Part shown: in pieces, positions 8,834 to 16,665 of the stretch | How the letters are laid out: every line of letters begins with the position of its first letter | Numbering within the stretch: the first letter of the stretch is position 1 | Virus record (IMG/VR): IMGVR_UViG_3300040960_001618 | Span: 1 to 45,646 of that record | DNA: 45,646 bases | Reading direction: 5' to 3' (one strand) | Source of the DNA: a virus | The notes under the pieces: model-generated | Databases searched by the model: none | What the model was told of the DNA's origin: nothing | What the model saw: the letters and a program-made list of their open reading frames with translations, nothing else | Made by a program: the position numbers and the translations under genes

Positions 8834-10237
8834 TTGTCAAAAAGCTCGTATAACTCTAACGCAGAAATTGCAAGAGAAAAGCTTAATAATATAAGTTGTT
8901 CAATGTGTCTTGCTAAGTGGACACAAGTAACAATGCATCTACATAATGGACATACGCATAGCTGTCATCATCCTGCTCCACATTTTGTTCCTTTAGATGA
9001 GCTAAAAAGAAATCCTCACGCATTGCATAATTCAATTTACAAAATTAAACAACGCAAAAAAATGTTAGCAGGTGAACAGCCGGAAGAGTGCAATTACTGT
9101 TGGAATATTGAAAACTTAAACCAAGGTCATCTAAGTGATAGACATTACAAGAGCGGCGAAGATTGGAATGAAGGCCAATTAGAAAAAATACAACTTAATC
9201 CTTTAGATGAAAAGTTTTTGCCTACATATGTAGAAGTTAGTTTTAATAATACTTGCAATTTTGCTTGCATGTATTGTAGCCCCCAAATCTCTAGTAAATG
9301 GATGGAAGACGTTAAACAGTGTGGAGGTTACGATATAGGAGACTACGAAGTACATAATTTAGATTACATGAAATCTAAAAATCTTATACCTATACTTGCA
9401 AGGGAAGAGAATCCTTACATTGATGCATTTTGGAAAATTTGGCCTGAGCTTTATACAAACTTAAAAGTATTTCGTATTACAGGTGGCGAACCGCTGTTAA
9501 GTAAACATACTTGGCGTATATTAGAATACATACAAGAAAATCCTAATCCTAATCTTGTCTTAGGCATTAATACTAATCTTGGAGTACAAGATGTGTTTAT
9601 AGATAGACTTATAGAAATTGCAAATGATCTAATACTTAATAATAAAATTAAAAATTTTGATTTATATACAAGTGTTGAAAGTTTTGGTGAACAAGCAGAA
9701 TACATACGTGACGGAATGGAGTTTGATAGATTTTTAGTTAATCTGAATAGAGTTACAACAGAAATACCTATGTTAGATTGGAAAGCTAAAACAATCATTA
9801 TGGCAACATACAATCTATTAAGTATTCCAAATTTTAGAAAATTGTTAGAATGGCTTTTAGAATGGAGAAAGATAAATGGTTCTAATACTTGGAAAAAACT
9901 TTGGTTAGATATTAGTTATCTAACTTATCCTGATTGGCAAACAGTTGCACTTGCAGGTGAAAATGAATTACGTATTATGGAAGAAGATTTAACATTTATG
10001 TTATCTAATAAGGAACAATTAATTGGGCACTACGGCTTCCAAGATACAGAAATTGAAAAAATGCGACGAGCAATTGATTTTGTTAAATCTAATTTAGATA
10101 AAGATAAGTCGAGAGAAATGAAACAGTTTTATAAATTTTTTAGTGCATATGATTTTAGAAGACAAAAAGATTTTTTAAGTACATTCCCTAATTTTACAAA
10201 ATTCTATTATCAGTGCAAGGAGTTAGCAGATGGATAA
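8834..10237 (+). CDS. N-twitch-type radical SAM protein (copy 1)
   Basis: 467 residues. The start is TTG at 8834, preceded by AAAGGAG; no ATG lies nearby in frame. The N-terminal ~105 residues hold an auxiliary Fe-S (twitch/SPASM-like) domain: CSMC, SCHH, a stretch ALHNSIYKIKQRKKML and ECNYCW. The radical SAM core follows with CNFACMYC (Cys141, 145, 148) that binds the [4Fe-4S] cluster cleaving S-adenosylmethionine, and TGGEP at ~216-220 for SAM binding. This matches the class of twitch-domain-containing radical SAM proteins with the auxiliary domain N-terminal. Substrate unknown. Paralogue at 12766. Its downstream partner at 10230 is also duplicated (14196), so the two-gene set seems to be the functional unit. 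Confidence 0.88.
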   Translation: MSKSSYNSNAEIAREKLNNISCSMCLAKWTQVTMHLHNGHTHSCHHPAPHFVPLDELKRNPHALHNSIYKIKQRKKMLAGEQPEECNYCWNIENLNQGHLSDRHYKSGEDWNEGQLEKIQLNPLDEKFLPTYVEVSFNNTCNFACMYCSPQISSKWMEDVKQCGGYDIGDYEVHNLDYMKSKNLIPILAREENPYIDAFWKIWPELYTNLKVFRITGGEPLLSKHTWRILEYIQENPNPNLVLGINTNLGVQDVFIDRLIEIANDLILNNKIKNFDLYTSVESFGEQAEYIRDGMEFDRFLVNLNRVTTEIPMLDWKAKTIIMATYNLLSIPNFRKLLEWLLEWRKINGSNTWKKLWLDISYLTYPDWQTVALAGENELRIMEEDLTFMLSNKEQLIGHYGFQDTEIEKMRRAIDFVKSNLDKDKSREMKQFYKFFSAYDFRRQKDFLSTFPNFTKFYYQCKELADG

Positions 10238-11495
10238 AGTTTTAGTTTGGGCAAGACAAGATTTAACAGAAGCTAAATGGAAAAGAACTGATTTTAATGA
10301 ACCATTATATTGGTTTCATAGTGGACTTAAAAAAGAACATCTTGAAGGATTTCATGCACATGTTGATCCTTACATTTCATTAGGAGCAACAAGATTTCCT
10401 GCAACAAGTGTGTATCAACCAGTAACTAGTTTAAAGCAAGTTAAAAATAAAAAATATTATTATCCTGTGCCATTTCAGCCTCATCCAAATTTAGCAAAAA
10501 CTTGGAAAGAAATTGCATATATTGAACCTGAGCATTTAAAAAAAATTAAAAAAGGAATGTGTAAAATTTTAATTCTTAATGTAATGGAAGGTTGGAGTTT
10601 CAATACACATTTTAAAAATATAATCGATGTCTTTATTGAAAAATATAATTTAAATTATCATAATTTTGTTATTTGTAGTGGAAATATGTTAACACCTGAC
10701 TTTAATACTAAATCAGTTTATTATAATTGGTGGGAACAACATATGCGTAATGACAGAGCACTTTTTGACTATGCATCTATGTATCGAGTATTACAACCGT
10801 ATGAACGTAATAGAAAACATAAATTTATTTGTTTAAATAGGCGCCCCCACGCCCATAGATTATTGTTGTCAGAATTTTTATATACAAATAACTATCATAA
10901 TGATGGTATATTAACTTGTTGTAAAGAAACTGATAATGGCAATACTATTTATTACGAAACATCTTTAAAGAGTTGTCAAGAGTATTATCCAAATATATGG
11001 AAAAATTTTAACGTAGATTTTTTAGATAAATTGCCTTTAGTATATAAAGATGGAATAAATGCGGCAGATGATAATCCTACTGTAGATACCAAACCTGACA
11101 AATTTTACAATAGTTGGTTACATATTGTTACTGAAACATATGCTCACAACGGACAAAGTTTTTTTAGTGAAAAAATATTTAAACCTATAATTTATTGGCA
11201 ACCTTTTATTTTACTCGGTGCTTATAATGATTTAAAAAATTTTAGAAGTTTAGGATATAAAACTTTTGATGGGATAATAGATGAAAGTTACGATGATGTT
11301 TTTGATAATGCAGAACGATTACAAACTGTATTTAAAGAAATAAGTAGGATTATTTCTATGGATAATACTGAATTAAAAAAGTTATATAGTGATTGTCATG
11401 AAATTTTAACACATAATTTTTATCATTGGATGTATAGACAAAATAATATACATGCTGATCTTAGGAAAGATCTGTTGGAGGCACTATATGGCTAG
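10230..11495 (+). CDS. Putative glycosyltransferase-like protein paired with radical SAM protein (copy 1)
   Basis: 421 residues; ATG at 10230 overlaps the upstream stop by 8 nt (ATGGATAA). The C-terminal third carries SEKIFKPIIYWQPFILLG followed by a LRxLG-type turn and GIIDESYDD, shared with the product at 14196 (LTEKIMNAMLNYKPVIMLG, FDESYDT). The EKI....YKP.I.LG pattern resembles the donor-binding end of exostosin/GT10-like glycosyltransferases (EK...PL....P...G). KHKFICLNRRPHAHR near residue 205 is another conserved-looking segment. No signal peptide. Catalysis is unproven. Order after a twitch radical SAM gene is kept in both copies. Confidence 0.6.
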   Translation: MDKVLVWARQDLTEAKWKRTDFNEPLYWFHSGLKKEHLEGFHAHVDPYISLGATRFPATSVYQPVTSLKQVKNKKYYYPVPFQPHPNLAKTWKEIAYIEPEHLKKIKKGMCKILILNVMEGWSFNTHFKNIIDVFIEKYNLNYHNFVICSGNMLTPDFNTKSVYYNWWEQHMRNDRALFDYASMYRVLQPYERNRKHKFICLNRRPHAHRLLLSEFLYTNNYHNDGILTCCKETDNGNTIYYETSLKSCQEYYPNIWKNFNVDFLDKLPLVYKDGINAADDNPTVDTKPDKFYNSWLHIVTETYAHNGQSFFSEKIFKPIIYWQPFILLGAYNDLKNFRSLGYKTFDGIIDESYDDVFDNAERLQTVFKEISRIISMDNTELKKLYSDCHEILTHNFYHWMYRQNNIHADLRKDLLEALYG

Positions 11496-12126
11496 GTTAT
11501 TTGCCTTTGGGTGTAGTTATACATATGGTCATGGACTTGTAGATTGTATAGTAGGAAAGAACGAAGCAGGTCCTGAACCGAGTAAATTAGTATATGTTAA
11601 TTTGATTGCTGATTATTTGAATATAAAAGAAGTAAAAAATTGCGCTTATCCTGGAAAAAGTAATAAATGGATTTTAAGTGCATTAGAAACATATTTAGAT
11701 TTAATAAAACCTGATGACACAGTTATATTACAATGGAGTTTTATGGAACGAGATTGTATATTAGGCAATGAATTTAGAAAAAATTATATCAAATCTACGG
11801 ATCTTGGGCCTTGGAAAAAAGACTATGTATCAACTACGTATTATAAAATGTTTTATAGTTCATACAACAATGAAAAAACCACTAGCTGGTACATAAATTA
11901 TGCAGACTTCTTACTCAAACATAACAATATAACTAAAGTGTTACATACTGCACCTCCAGGTGGCGAAGATATTAAAAAAAATATTATATGCAAGGAAAAT
12001 TATTGGAATACGTGTTTAGCTGATCATACTATTGATTATGCACAAGATAAAAATCATCCAGGTCCAAAAACACACCAATTATTTGCAAAATTAATGTTAG
12101 AAAAATTTCCATGGTTGAAAGAGTAA
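11488..12126 (+). CDS. SGNH/GDSL-hydrolase-like protein (copy 1)
   Basis: 212 residues from ATG 11488, which has GGAGG upstream and overlaps the previous stop by 8 nt; an upstream in-frame ATG at 11452 would lie well inside the preceding gene and is less likely. The protein opens with RLFAFGCSYTYGHGL, the block I nucleophile motif of SGNH hydrolases, has GKSNK (block III Asn region) near residue 52, and ends NHPGPKTHQLF with the catalytic-type His of block V. Family members are esterases or acetyl-transferring/deacetylating enzymes acting on glycans or lipids. Two relatives occur at 12134 and 34016 (minus strand). Likely acts on acyl groups of the glycan built by neighbouring genes; inferred. 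Confidence 0.7.
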   Translation: MARLFAFGCSYTYGHGLVDCIVGKNEAGPEPSKLVYVNLIADYLNIKEVKNCAYPGKSNKWILSALETYLDLIKPDDTVILQWSFMERDCILGNEFRKNYIKSTDLGPWKKDYVSTTYYKMFYSSYNNEKTTSWYINYADFLLKHNNITKVLHTAPPGGEDIKKNIICKENYWNTCLADHTIDYAQDKNHPGPKTHQLFAKLMLEKFPWLKE

Positions 12127-12133
12127 CAATTAA

Positions 12134-12781
12134 ATGAATAGAATAATTACTTTTGGTTGTAGTTTTACATACGGTCATGGACTTAGAGATTGTATTAATG
12201 AAAATTTAGGTCCAGGAAAATATCCTAGTATGTTTTCTTGGCCTAACTTAATTGCAAAAAAGTTAAACAAAGAAATTGTAAATATGGCTCACTGTGGTGC
12301 AAGTAACAAACAAATTGCACACTTAGTAGATAATTTTCAATTTCATGAAACAGATATTTGTTTGATACAATGGACATTGATAAACAGATATACTATTTTT
12401 TTCCAAGACAACACTATACAACAAATAACCCCTAACTCAAAAACACAAAAGGCAAAAAATTATTACAAAATGATGATGAATTTATATAACGTATATGATA
12501 AATCTATCGATATTAGATTATTATTAAACGGAATAAATTACAAATTAAAAAATAAAAACATTAAAACTATTAATTTTTCTCCTATAACAGTTAGAGATAA
12601 ATTTGATAACGATCAAAAATTATTTGAAAATTTAGTTAAATTTGATTTTTCTGTAGATAAAAACAATATAGGATTTTTACCATATGTAGACGTTGGATTA
12701 GATAATTGGCACCCGGGTCCTAAAGCACATAAACAATTTGCAGAATATATACTAGAGGAATATCCTTGGCTAAAAGACTAG
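12134..12781 (+). CDS. SGNH/GDSL-hydrolase-like protein (copy 2)
   Basis: 215 residues, tandem paralogue of the gene at 11488. It starts MNRIITFGCSFTYGHGLRDC with the same GCS.TYGHGL..C signature, has HCGASNKQI near residue 54-62 and ends DNWHPGPKAHKQFAEYIL, so both the Ser nucleophile and the block V His are present. The middle is divergent and rich in Asn/Lys. Only 7 nt separate it from the previous stop and it overlaps the next radical SAM gene by 16 nt. Substrate unknown; carbohydrate or lipid ester cleavage or transfer is the family-level expectation. Confidence 0.7.
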   Translation: MNRIITFGCSFTYGHGLRDCINENLGPGKYPSMFSWPNLIAKKLNKEIVNMAHCGASNKQIAHLVDNFQFHETDICLIQWTLINRYTIFFQDNTIQQITPNSKTQKAKNYYKMMMNLYNVYDKSIDIRLLLNGINYKLKNKNIKTINFSPITVRDKFDNDQKLFENLVKFDFSVDKNNIGFLPYVDVGLDNWHPGPKAHKQFAEYILEEYPWLKD

Positions 12782-14211
12782 AAGAAACAGATCCGCAAGC
12801 AGCAGCGTTAGAAGTGATTCCTTTACTTAATGAGATATCACCTAGTATGTGTATGGCTAAATGGTTGTGGTCTAGTATCCATTTAACAACAGGATTAACT
12901 AATAGTTGTTTTTTGCCTCCATTGCATAAAATAGATGCAGACGAAGTTGAAGAAAATTTTAAAGCACTGCACAATACAGCACAAAAGAAAAAAGAACGTG
13001 CTGCAATGTTATGCGGTGATAAGCCAGAAGGTTGTTCAACATGCTGGAAGGTTGAAGCAATGCAAGGTGATCATCTCAGTGATAGATTTTATCGTTCATC
13101 AGAACCTTGGGCACAAGATGGCTGGGATGATGTAATTGCTAAAGGAGCCGACGGAGATATCGAACCACGATATTTAGAAGTAAATTTTAATCATGCTTGT
13201 AATCTAGCATGCTCATACTGCTCTCCGCATCTAAGTTCTAAATGGGCAGAAGATATAGAACAAAACGGCCCATACCCTACACTAGTACCGCACAACAGTA
13301 TTGACTACTTTAAGCAAACAGGACAATATCCAATTCCTGTTAGAGAATACAATCCTTATGTAGAAGCATTTTGGAAATGGTGGCCTGAATTATATCCTAA
13401 ACTAAAACACTTTCGTATGACAGGCGGCGAACCGTTACTTGACAAGAATACATTTCGTGTGTTAGATTATGTAGTAGACAACGGACGTCCTGATCTTGAT
13501 ATGAGTATCACCTCAAATGCAAGTGTGCCTGAGAAAAATTGGAATCGTTTTGTAGATACAGTAAGTTTTATTACAGAATACAATAAACTAAATTCATTCA
13601 GATTGTACGTAAGTGTAGATGGATGGGGAGAACAAGCAGAGTACATGCGTGATGGTTTAGACTTTGATCGTTTATGGAACAACGTAAACAACTATCTATC
13701 AAAGACACACAACGGTCTAGTAACGTTTATTGTTACGTTTAATATGTTGAGCTTGCCTAGCATTAAACGCTTGCTAGAGGGCATATATGCGCTACAAAAG
13801 GCCCATAATGTGCGTAAAGTACGCAGAGACGAAACTACAGGCAAATTAACATACTACGGCAATCATCGTGTGTTTGTAGATACTCCTGCACTACATCATC
13901 CTGCATGGCAAAGTTTAAAACTTGCTCCGCAAGAATATTGGCATTATGCAGAAGAAGCATTAGAGTTTATGAAAGCTCATCCTGATGGACAACGAGAAAC
14001 ACGTTGGACAGGGTTTAAACCACACCAAATTGCTAGATTTGAACGCTCAATAGAATTTATGAAAGAAGGATTTGCTGCAGAACAAGAACGTACAGCAGCA
14101 CAGCAAAACTTTGTTAGATTTTTTACAGAATACGACAAACGCCGCAACATAAGTTTTGAAAAAGCATTTCCTGAATTTAACGGATTAAAAGAAAAATGGA
14201 ACAAAGATTAA
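12766..14211 (+). CDS. N-twitch-type radical SAM protein (copy 2)
   Basis: 481 residues. Start TTG at 12766 with GAGGAA upstream; it overlaps the preceding gene by 16 nt. The N-terminal domain repeats the twitch pattern seen at 8834: SMCMAKWLWSSIHL, SCFLPP, ALHNTAQKKKERAAML, GCSTCW. The core motif CNLACSYC gives Cys145, 149 and 152; RMTGGEPLLDKN follows. Alignment with the 8834 product runs end to end, including CSPHLSSKW, EYMRDGLDFDRL and AFPEFNGL. The codon usage looks less A/T-skewed than that of the 10-12 kb genes, hinting at separate origin, but this is by eye. Reaction unknown. Confidence 0.88.
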   Translation: MAKRLEETDPQAAALEVIPLLNEISPSMCMAKWLWSSIHLTTGLTNSCFLPPLHKIDADEVEENFKALHNTAQKKKERAAMLCGDKPEGCSTCWKVEAMQGDHLSDRFYRSSEPWAQDGWDDVIAKGADGDIEPRYLEVNFNHACNLACSYCSPHLSSKWAEDIEQNGPYPTLVPHNSIDYFKQTGQYPIPVREYNPYVEAFWKWWPELYPKLKHFRMTGGEPLLDKNTFRVLDYVVDNGRPDLDMSITSNASVPEKNWNRFVDTVSFITEYNKLNSFRLYVSVDGWGEQAEYMRDGLDFDRLWNNVNNYLSKTHNGLVTFIVTFNMLSLPSIKRLLEGIYALQKAHNVRKVRRDETTGKLTYYGNHRVFVDTPALHHPAWQSLKLAPQEYWHYAEEALEFMKAHPDGQRETRWTGFKPHQIARFERSIEFMKEGFAAEQERTAAQQNFVRFFTEYDKRRNISFEKAFPEFNGLKEKWNKD

Positions 14212-15452
14212 CTAGTCCTAATGATACAGGTCTTTATAGTAATATATCCCTTGGAAATATTTGGTTTCCAAATCTAAAAACTCAACTACAACAAGGTTGG
14301 GCCGAAGTTTGGAAAGATTTACAACAAACATATTTTAAAAATGTAGGAAATCCTTATGCTGTATATTTCAGTGTTGACAGAATCAAATGGTTAGAATCTA
14401 GCAATGCTATAATATCTGATAGAAACAGAGAAATATGTAATAAAAAAGGATTAAAGTTTTATCTGTGGGAACCGTTGTCAACATACGACACAAGAGTAGA
14501 CAAAGATGGCATCTACACTAGTTGGAGCAACACAGATGCAGAACATATTAGAGCTAGAGAACTAGACAGTATTCAGCAGTATGTACAAAACAATGGGCTA
14601 ACAAAAGTAGAAGTATACAGTCCTAGTTACAACAGCAAAAAATATTTTCAAACACACTATCCAGAACTTGAAATTGACTGTACGCCTGTAGGATGGATAT
14701 ATCCTGCTACAATAAATGTTGATGAACAAGAAGGCGTACACGATGGTAATTTAATTACTAAAAAGTTTTGGTGTGGCAATTGGCGTTATGCCAGTCATAG
14801 ACATTGTGTAGCAAGCTACCTAACAGAAACCGCAGACAGTTATAATCTTAGTTGGTTATACAACAGTAACGAAAAGGTATTGCTAGATAATGCTTACTCA
14901 GAAAACTTACCGTGTGTTGATGTATTACGCAATGGAGCAAACAAACTAGCTGAACTTGCACCCTTGAGTATGGACATTCCTGTAAAAGAAAAATTAAACA
15001 TAGATGATTACATTGATATTCATATAGACACAAATCCTAAAGATTCGTATGCAGAATGTTTTTGTGCTATTGTCAATGAAACACGTTACGCAGAACCAAC
15101 AGGTCTCTTGACAGAAAAGATAATGAATGCTATGCTTAACTATAAGCCTGTAATAATGCTAGGACCTCCAGGTAATTTAGAATACATGAGAGCCTGGGGA
15201 TTTATGACATTTAGCGATTGGTTTGACGAAAGTTATGATACAGAACAGGATCATAGTAAACGTATGAAAAAAGTATTTGAACTAATTGACTGGATTAATT
15301 CAAAAAGTATAGACGACTTAAAAGATATGTATGCAGACATGGCATATGTTTTAATTCATAACAAAACATGGATAGAAGAACTACAAGAACGTCTACTAGA
15401 AGCACCTATTACTAAAAACAAAATATACAAGAGAATACGATATGCTAATTAA
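14196..15452 (+). CDS. Putative glycosyltransferase-like protein paired with radical SAM protein (copy 2)
   Basis: 418 residues; ATG at 14196 overlaps the radical SAM gene by 16 nt. Its last third (LTEKIMNAMLNYKPVIMLG, then EYMRAWGFMTF and FDESYDTEQDHSKRM) aligns with the same region of the 10230 product, while the N-terminal halves have diverged strongly. No transmembrane or export signal. As for copy 1, the EKI..KP.I.LG end looks like a nucleotide-sugar-binding half of a GT-B or exostosin/GT10-like enzyme, but I see no diagnostic catalytic residue. The gene overlaps the following acyltransferase by 11 nt. Confidence 0.6.
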   Translation: MEQRLTSPNDTGLYSNISLGNIWFPNLKTQLQQGWAEVWKDLQQTYFKNVGNPYAVYFSVDRIKWLESSNAIISDRNREICNKKGLKFYLWEPLSTYDTRVDKDGIYTSWSNTDAEHIRARELDSIQQYVQNNGLTKVEVYSPSYNSKKYFQTHYPELEIDCTPVGWIYPATINVDEQEGVHDGNLITKKFWCGNWRYASHRHCVASYLTETADSYNLSWLYNSNEKVLLDNAYSENLPCVDVLRNGANKLAELAPLSMDIPVKEKLNIDDYIDIHIDTNPKDSYAECFCAIVNETRYAEPTGLLTEKIMNAMLNYKPVIMLGPPGNLEYMRAWGFMTFSDWFDESYDTEQDHSKRMKKVFELIDWINSKSIDDLKDMYADMAYVLIHNKTWIEELQERLLEAPITKNKIYKRIRYAN

Positions 15453-16044
15453 AAATGAAAAGCCTCTTAAAATTATTGGATACGAACAAAGCATACTCAC
15501 ACAGGACAGTATGTTCTATGGTAAGAACTTTGTTAATGAAGATTGCAGTATCATGAGTCCTCAAGAGTTTAAGCAATTGCAAAACAAAGATGACTTTCAG
15601 TACTTTATAGGATTTGCATTAGATTTACAAGAACGTGCGCAAACAGTAGATTTGCTAGACGAATACGACTGCGATTGTGTAACATATATTCATGACACTG
15701 CTGTTATACATGAAGGCGCAGTTATTGGAAAAGGGTCATGTGTTGCTAACTTTAGTACAGTTATGCAAGGTGCTGTAGTGGGCAAACACTGCTTTATTGA
15801 AACATATTGTTTGATTAGTCACGATGTTACTGTGGGTGACAATTGTATGTTCCACAGTGGTTCAATGATTGCTGGTAAAACAAACATAGGCAAGAATTGT
15901 ATGTTTAATTTTAAAAGTGGTGCAATAAACAAAATAGATGTATGTGATAATGTTACCCTAGGTGCATTTTCTAACCTAACTAAAAGTGTTGATACCGCAG
16001 GAATATATGTAGGATCCCCTGCTAGATTGTTAAAGGCAATGTAA
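15442..16044 (+). CDS. NeuD/PglD-like sugar O/N-acyltransferase (hexapeptide repeat)
   Basis: 200 residues. The last ~110 residues form the left-handed beta-helix pattern of hexapeptide transferases: IHDTAVIHEGAVIGKGS, VMQGAVVGKHCFIE, SHDVTVGDNCMFHSGSMI, and finally GIYVGSPARLLK. The N-terminal ~85 residues take the place of the NeuD/PglD nucleotide-sugar-binding domain but lack a clear GGGGH motif. LISHDVTVGD carries the His expected to act as base in this family. It would acylate an amino sugar using acetyl-CoA or a related donor. It sits directly before a DegT-like PLP gene and a nucleotide-sugar dehydrogenase, which together look like part of an acylamino-uronic-acid pathway. Confidence 0.78.
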   Translation: MLIKNEKPLKIIGYEQSILTQDSMFYGKNFVNEDCSIMSPQEFKQLQNKDDFQYFIGFALDLQERAQTVDLLDEYDCDCVTYIHDTAVIHEGAVIGKGSCVANFSTVMQGAVVGKHCFIETYCLISHDVTVGDNCMFHSGSMIAGKTNIGKNCMFNFKSGAINKIDVCDNVTLGAFSNLTKSVDTAGIYVGSPARLLKAM

Positions 16045-16640
16045 TGAGTTTTGATGTTGTAGAACAATTTGAACATGAAGTAGCAAACTTTTTTGGCGCA
16101 CCTTATGCTGTAGCAACAGACAGTTGTACACATGCTATAGAATTATGTTTGCGTTATAAGAATATAAAACATACAGCTTGTCCAAAAAACACATACCTAA
16201 GTGTTCCAATGACACTAGAAAAATTAAATATTGGTTGGCATTTTATAGGCGAAGAATGGTATGAATACTATCAATTTCCAAACACTCGTATAATTGATGC
16301 AGCAGTTTTATGGAGAGAGAAAAGTTACATATCAGGCACTTTTATGTGTTTAAGTTTTCAATTTAAAAAACATCTAGGTCTAGGTAGAGGCGGAATAATT
16401 TTATGTGACAGTGCGTTAGATCGTGCAGAGCTAATAAAAATGAGTTATGACGGTAGACACAGAAATACACCTTGGGCAGAACAACAAGTATACCAAATGG
16501 GTTATCACTATTATATGACGCCTGAAACGGCTCAACTAGGCATAGATAGAATTAAAAACGCAATAGTATCAAAACCTAAAAAATGGTCATACAAAGATTA
16601 TCCTGATCTGTCTACAATGCCTGTGTTTAGCAATAAATAA
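16044..16640 (+). CDS. Miniature DegT/DnrJ/EryC1-like PLP-dependent protein
   Basis: 198 residues; the start overlaps the previous stop by 1 nt (TAATG). The first half reads like a sugar aminotransferase of the DegT family: VANFFGAPYAVATDSCTHAI for the PLP phosphate-binding region and FQFKKHLGLGRGGIILCD for the Schiff-base lysine segment, with Lys109 aligned to the family K..(5)GGG spacing. Typical DegT enzymes are 360-400 residues; the C-terminal domain and part of the large domain are missing here, although the frame is intact and ends just before an intergenic promoter. It may be a minimal enzyme, may need a partner, or may be a remnant. Presumed role is amination of a keto-sugar. Confidence 0.65.
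   Translation: MSFDVVEQFEHEVANFFGAPYAVATDSCTHAIELCLRYKNIKHTACPKNTYLSVPMTLEKLNIGWHFIGEEWYEYYQFPNTRIIDAAVLWREKSYISGTFMCLSFQFKKHLGLGRGGIILCDSALDRAELIKMSYDGRHRNTPWAEQQVYQMGYHYYMTPETAQLGIDRIKNAIVSKPKKWSYKDYPDLSTMPVFSNK
16632..16639 (+). promoter_or_regulatory. Candidate T4-type late promoter (AATAAATA) before the dehydrogenase
   Basis: AATAAATA lies in the 25-nt gap between the DegT-like gene and the dehydrogenase gene, one of very few intergenic gaps in the 28-kb operon. It is followed by a TAGGAG ribosome-binding site (16653-16658). It matches the NATAAATA late motif of T4-like marine phages and overlaps an 18-nt perfect palindrome. Confidence 0.55.
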
Positions 16641-16654
16641 TATACGTATATTAT
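16637..16654. repeat. 18-nt perfect palindrome at the dehydrogenase promoter
   Basis: The sequence ATAATATACGTATATTAT is identical to its own reverse complement, centred on ACGT (16644-16647). It starts inside the candidate late promoter and ends within the sequence just before the ribosome-binding site. It could be an operator for a dimeric regulator or simply an AT-rich coincidence. Confidence 0.7.
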
Positions 16655-16665
16655 AGGAGTAAGAA

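Noticed and set aside
9451-9813. 120-residue minus-strand frame
   Set aside because: Antisense to the radical SAM core of the 8834 gene, no promoter or ribosome-binding site.
11452-11487. Upstream ATG for the first SGNH-like gene
   Set aside because: It lies deep in the previous gene and adds residues not seen in the two paralogues; ATG 11488 has GGAGG and the usual 8-nt overlap.
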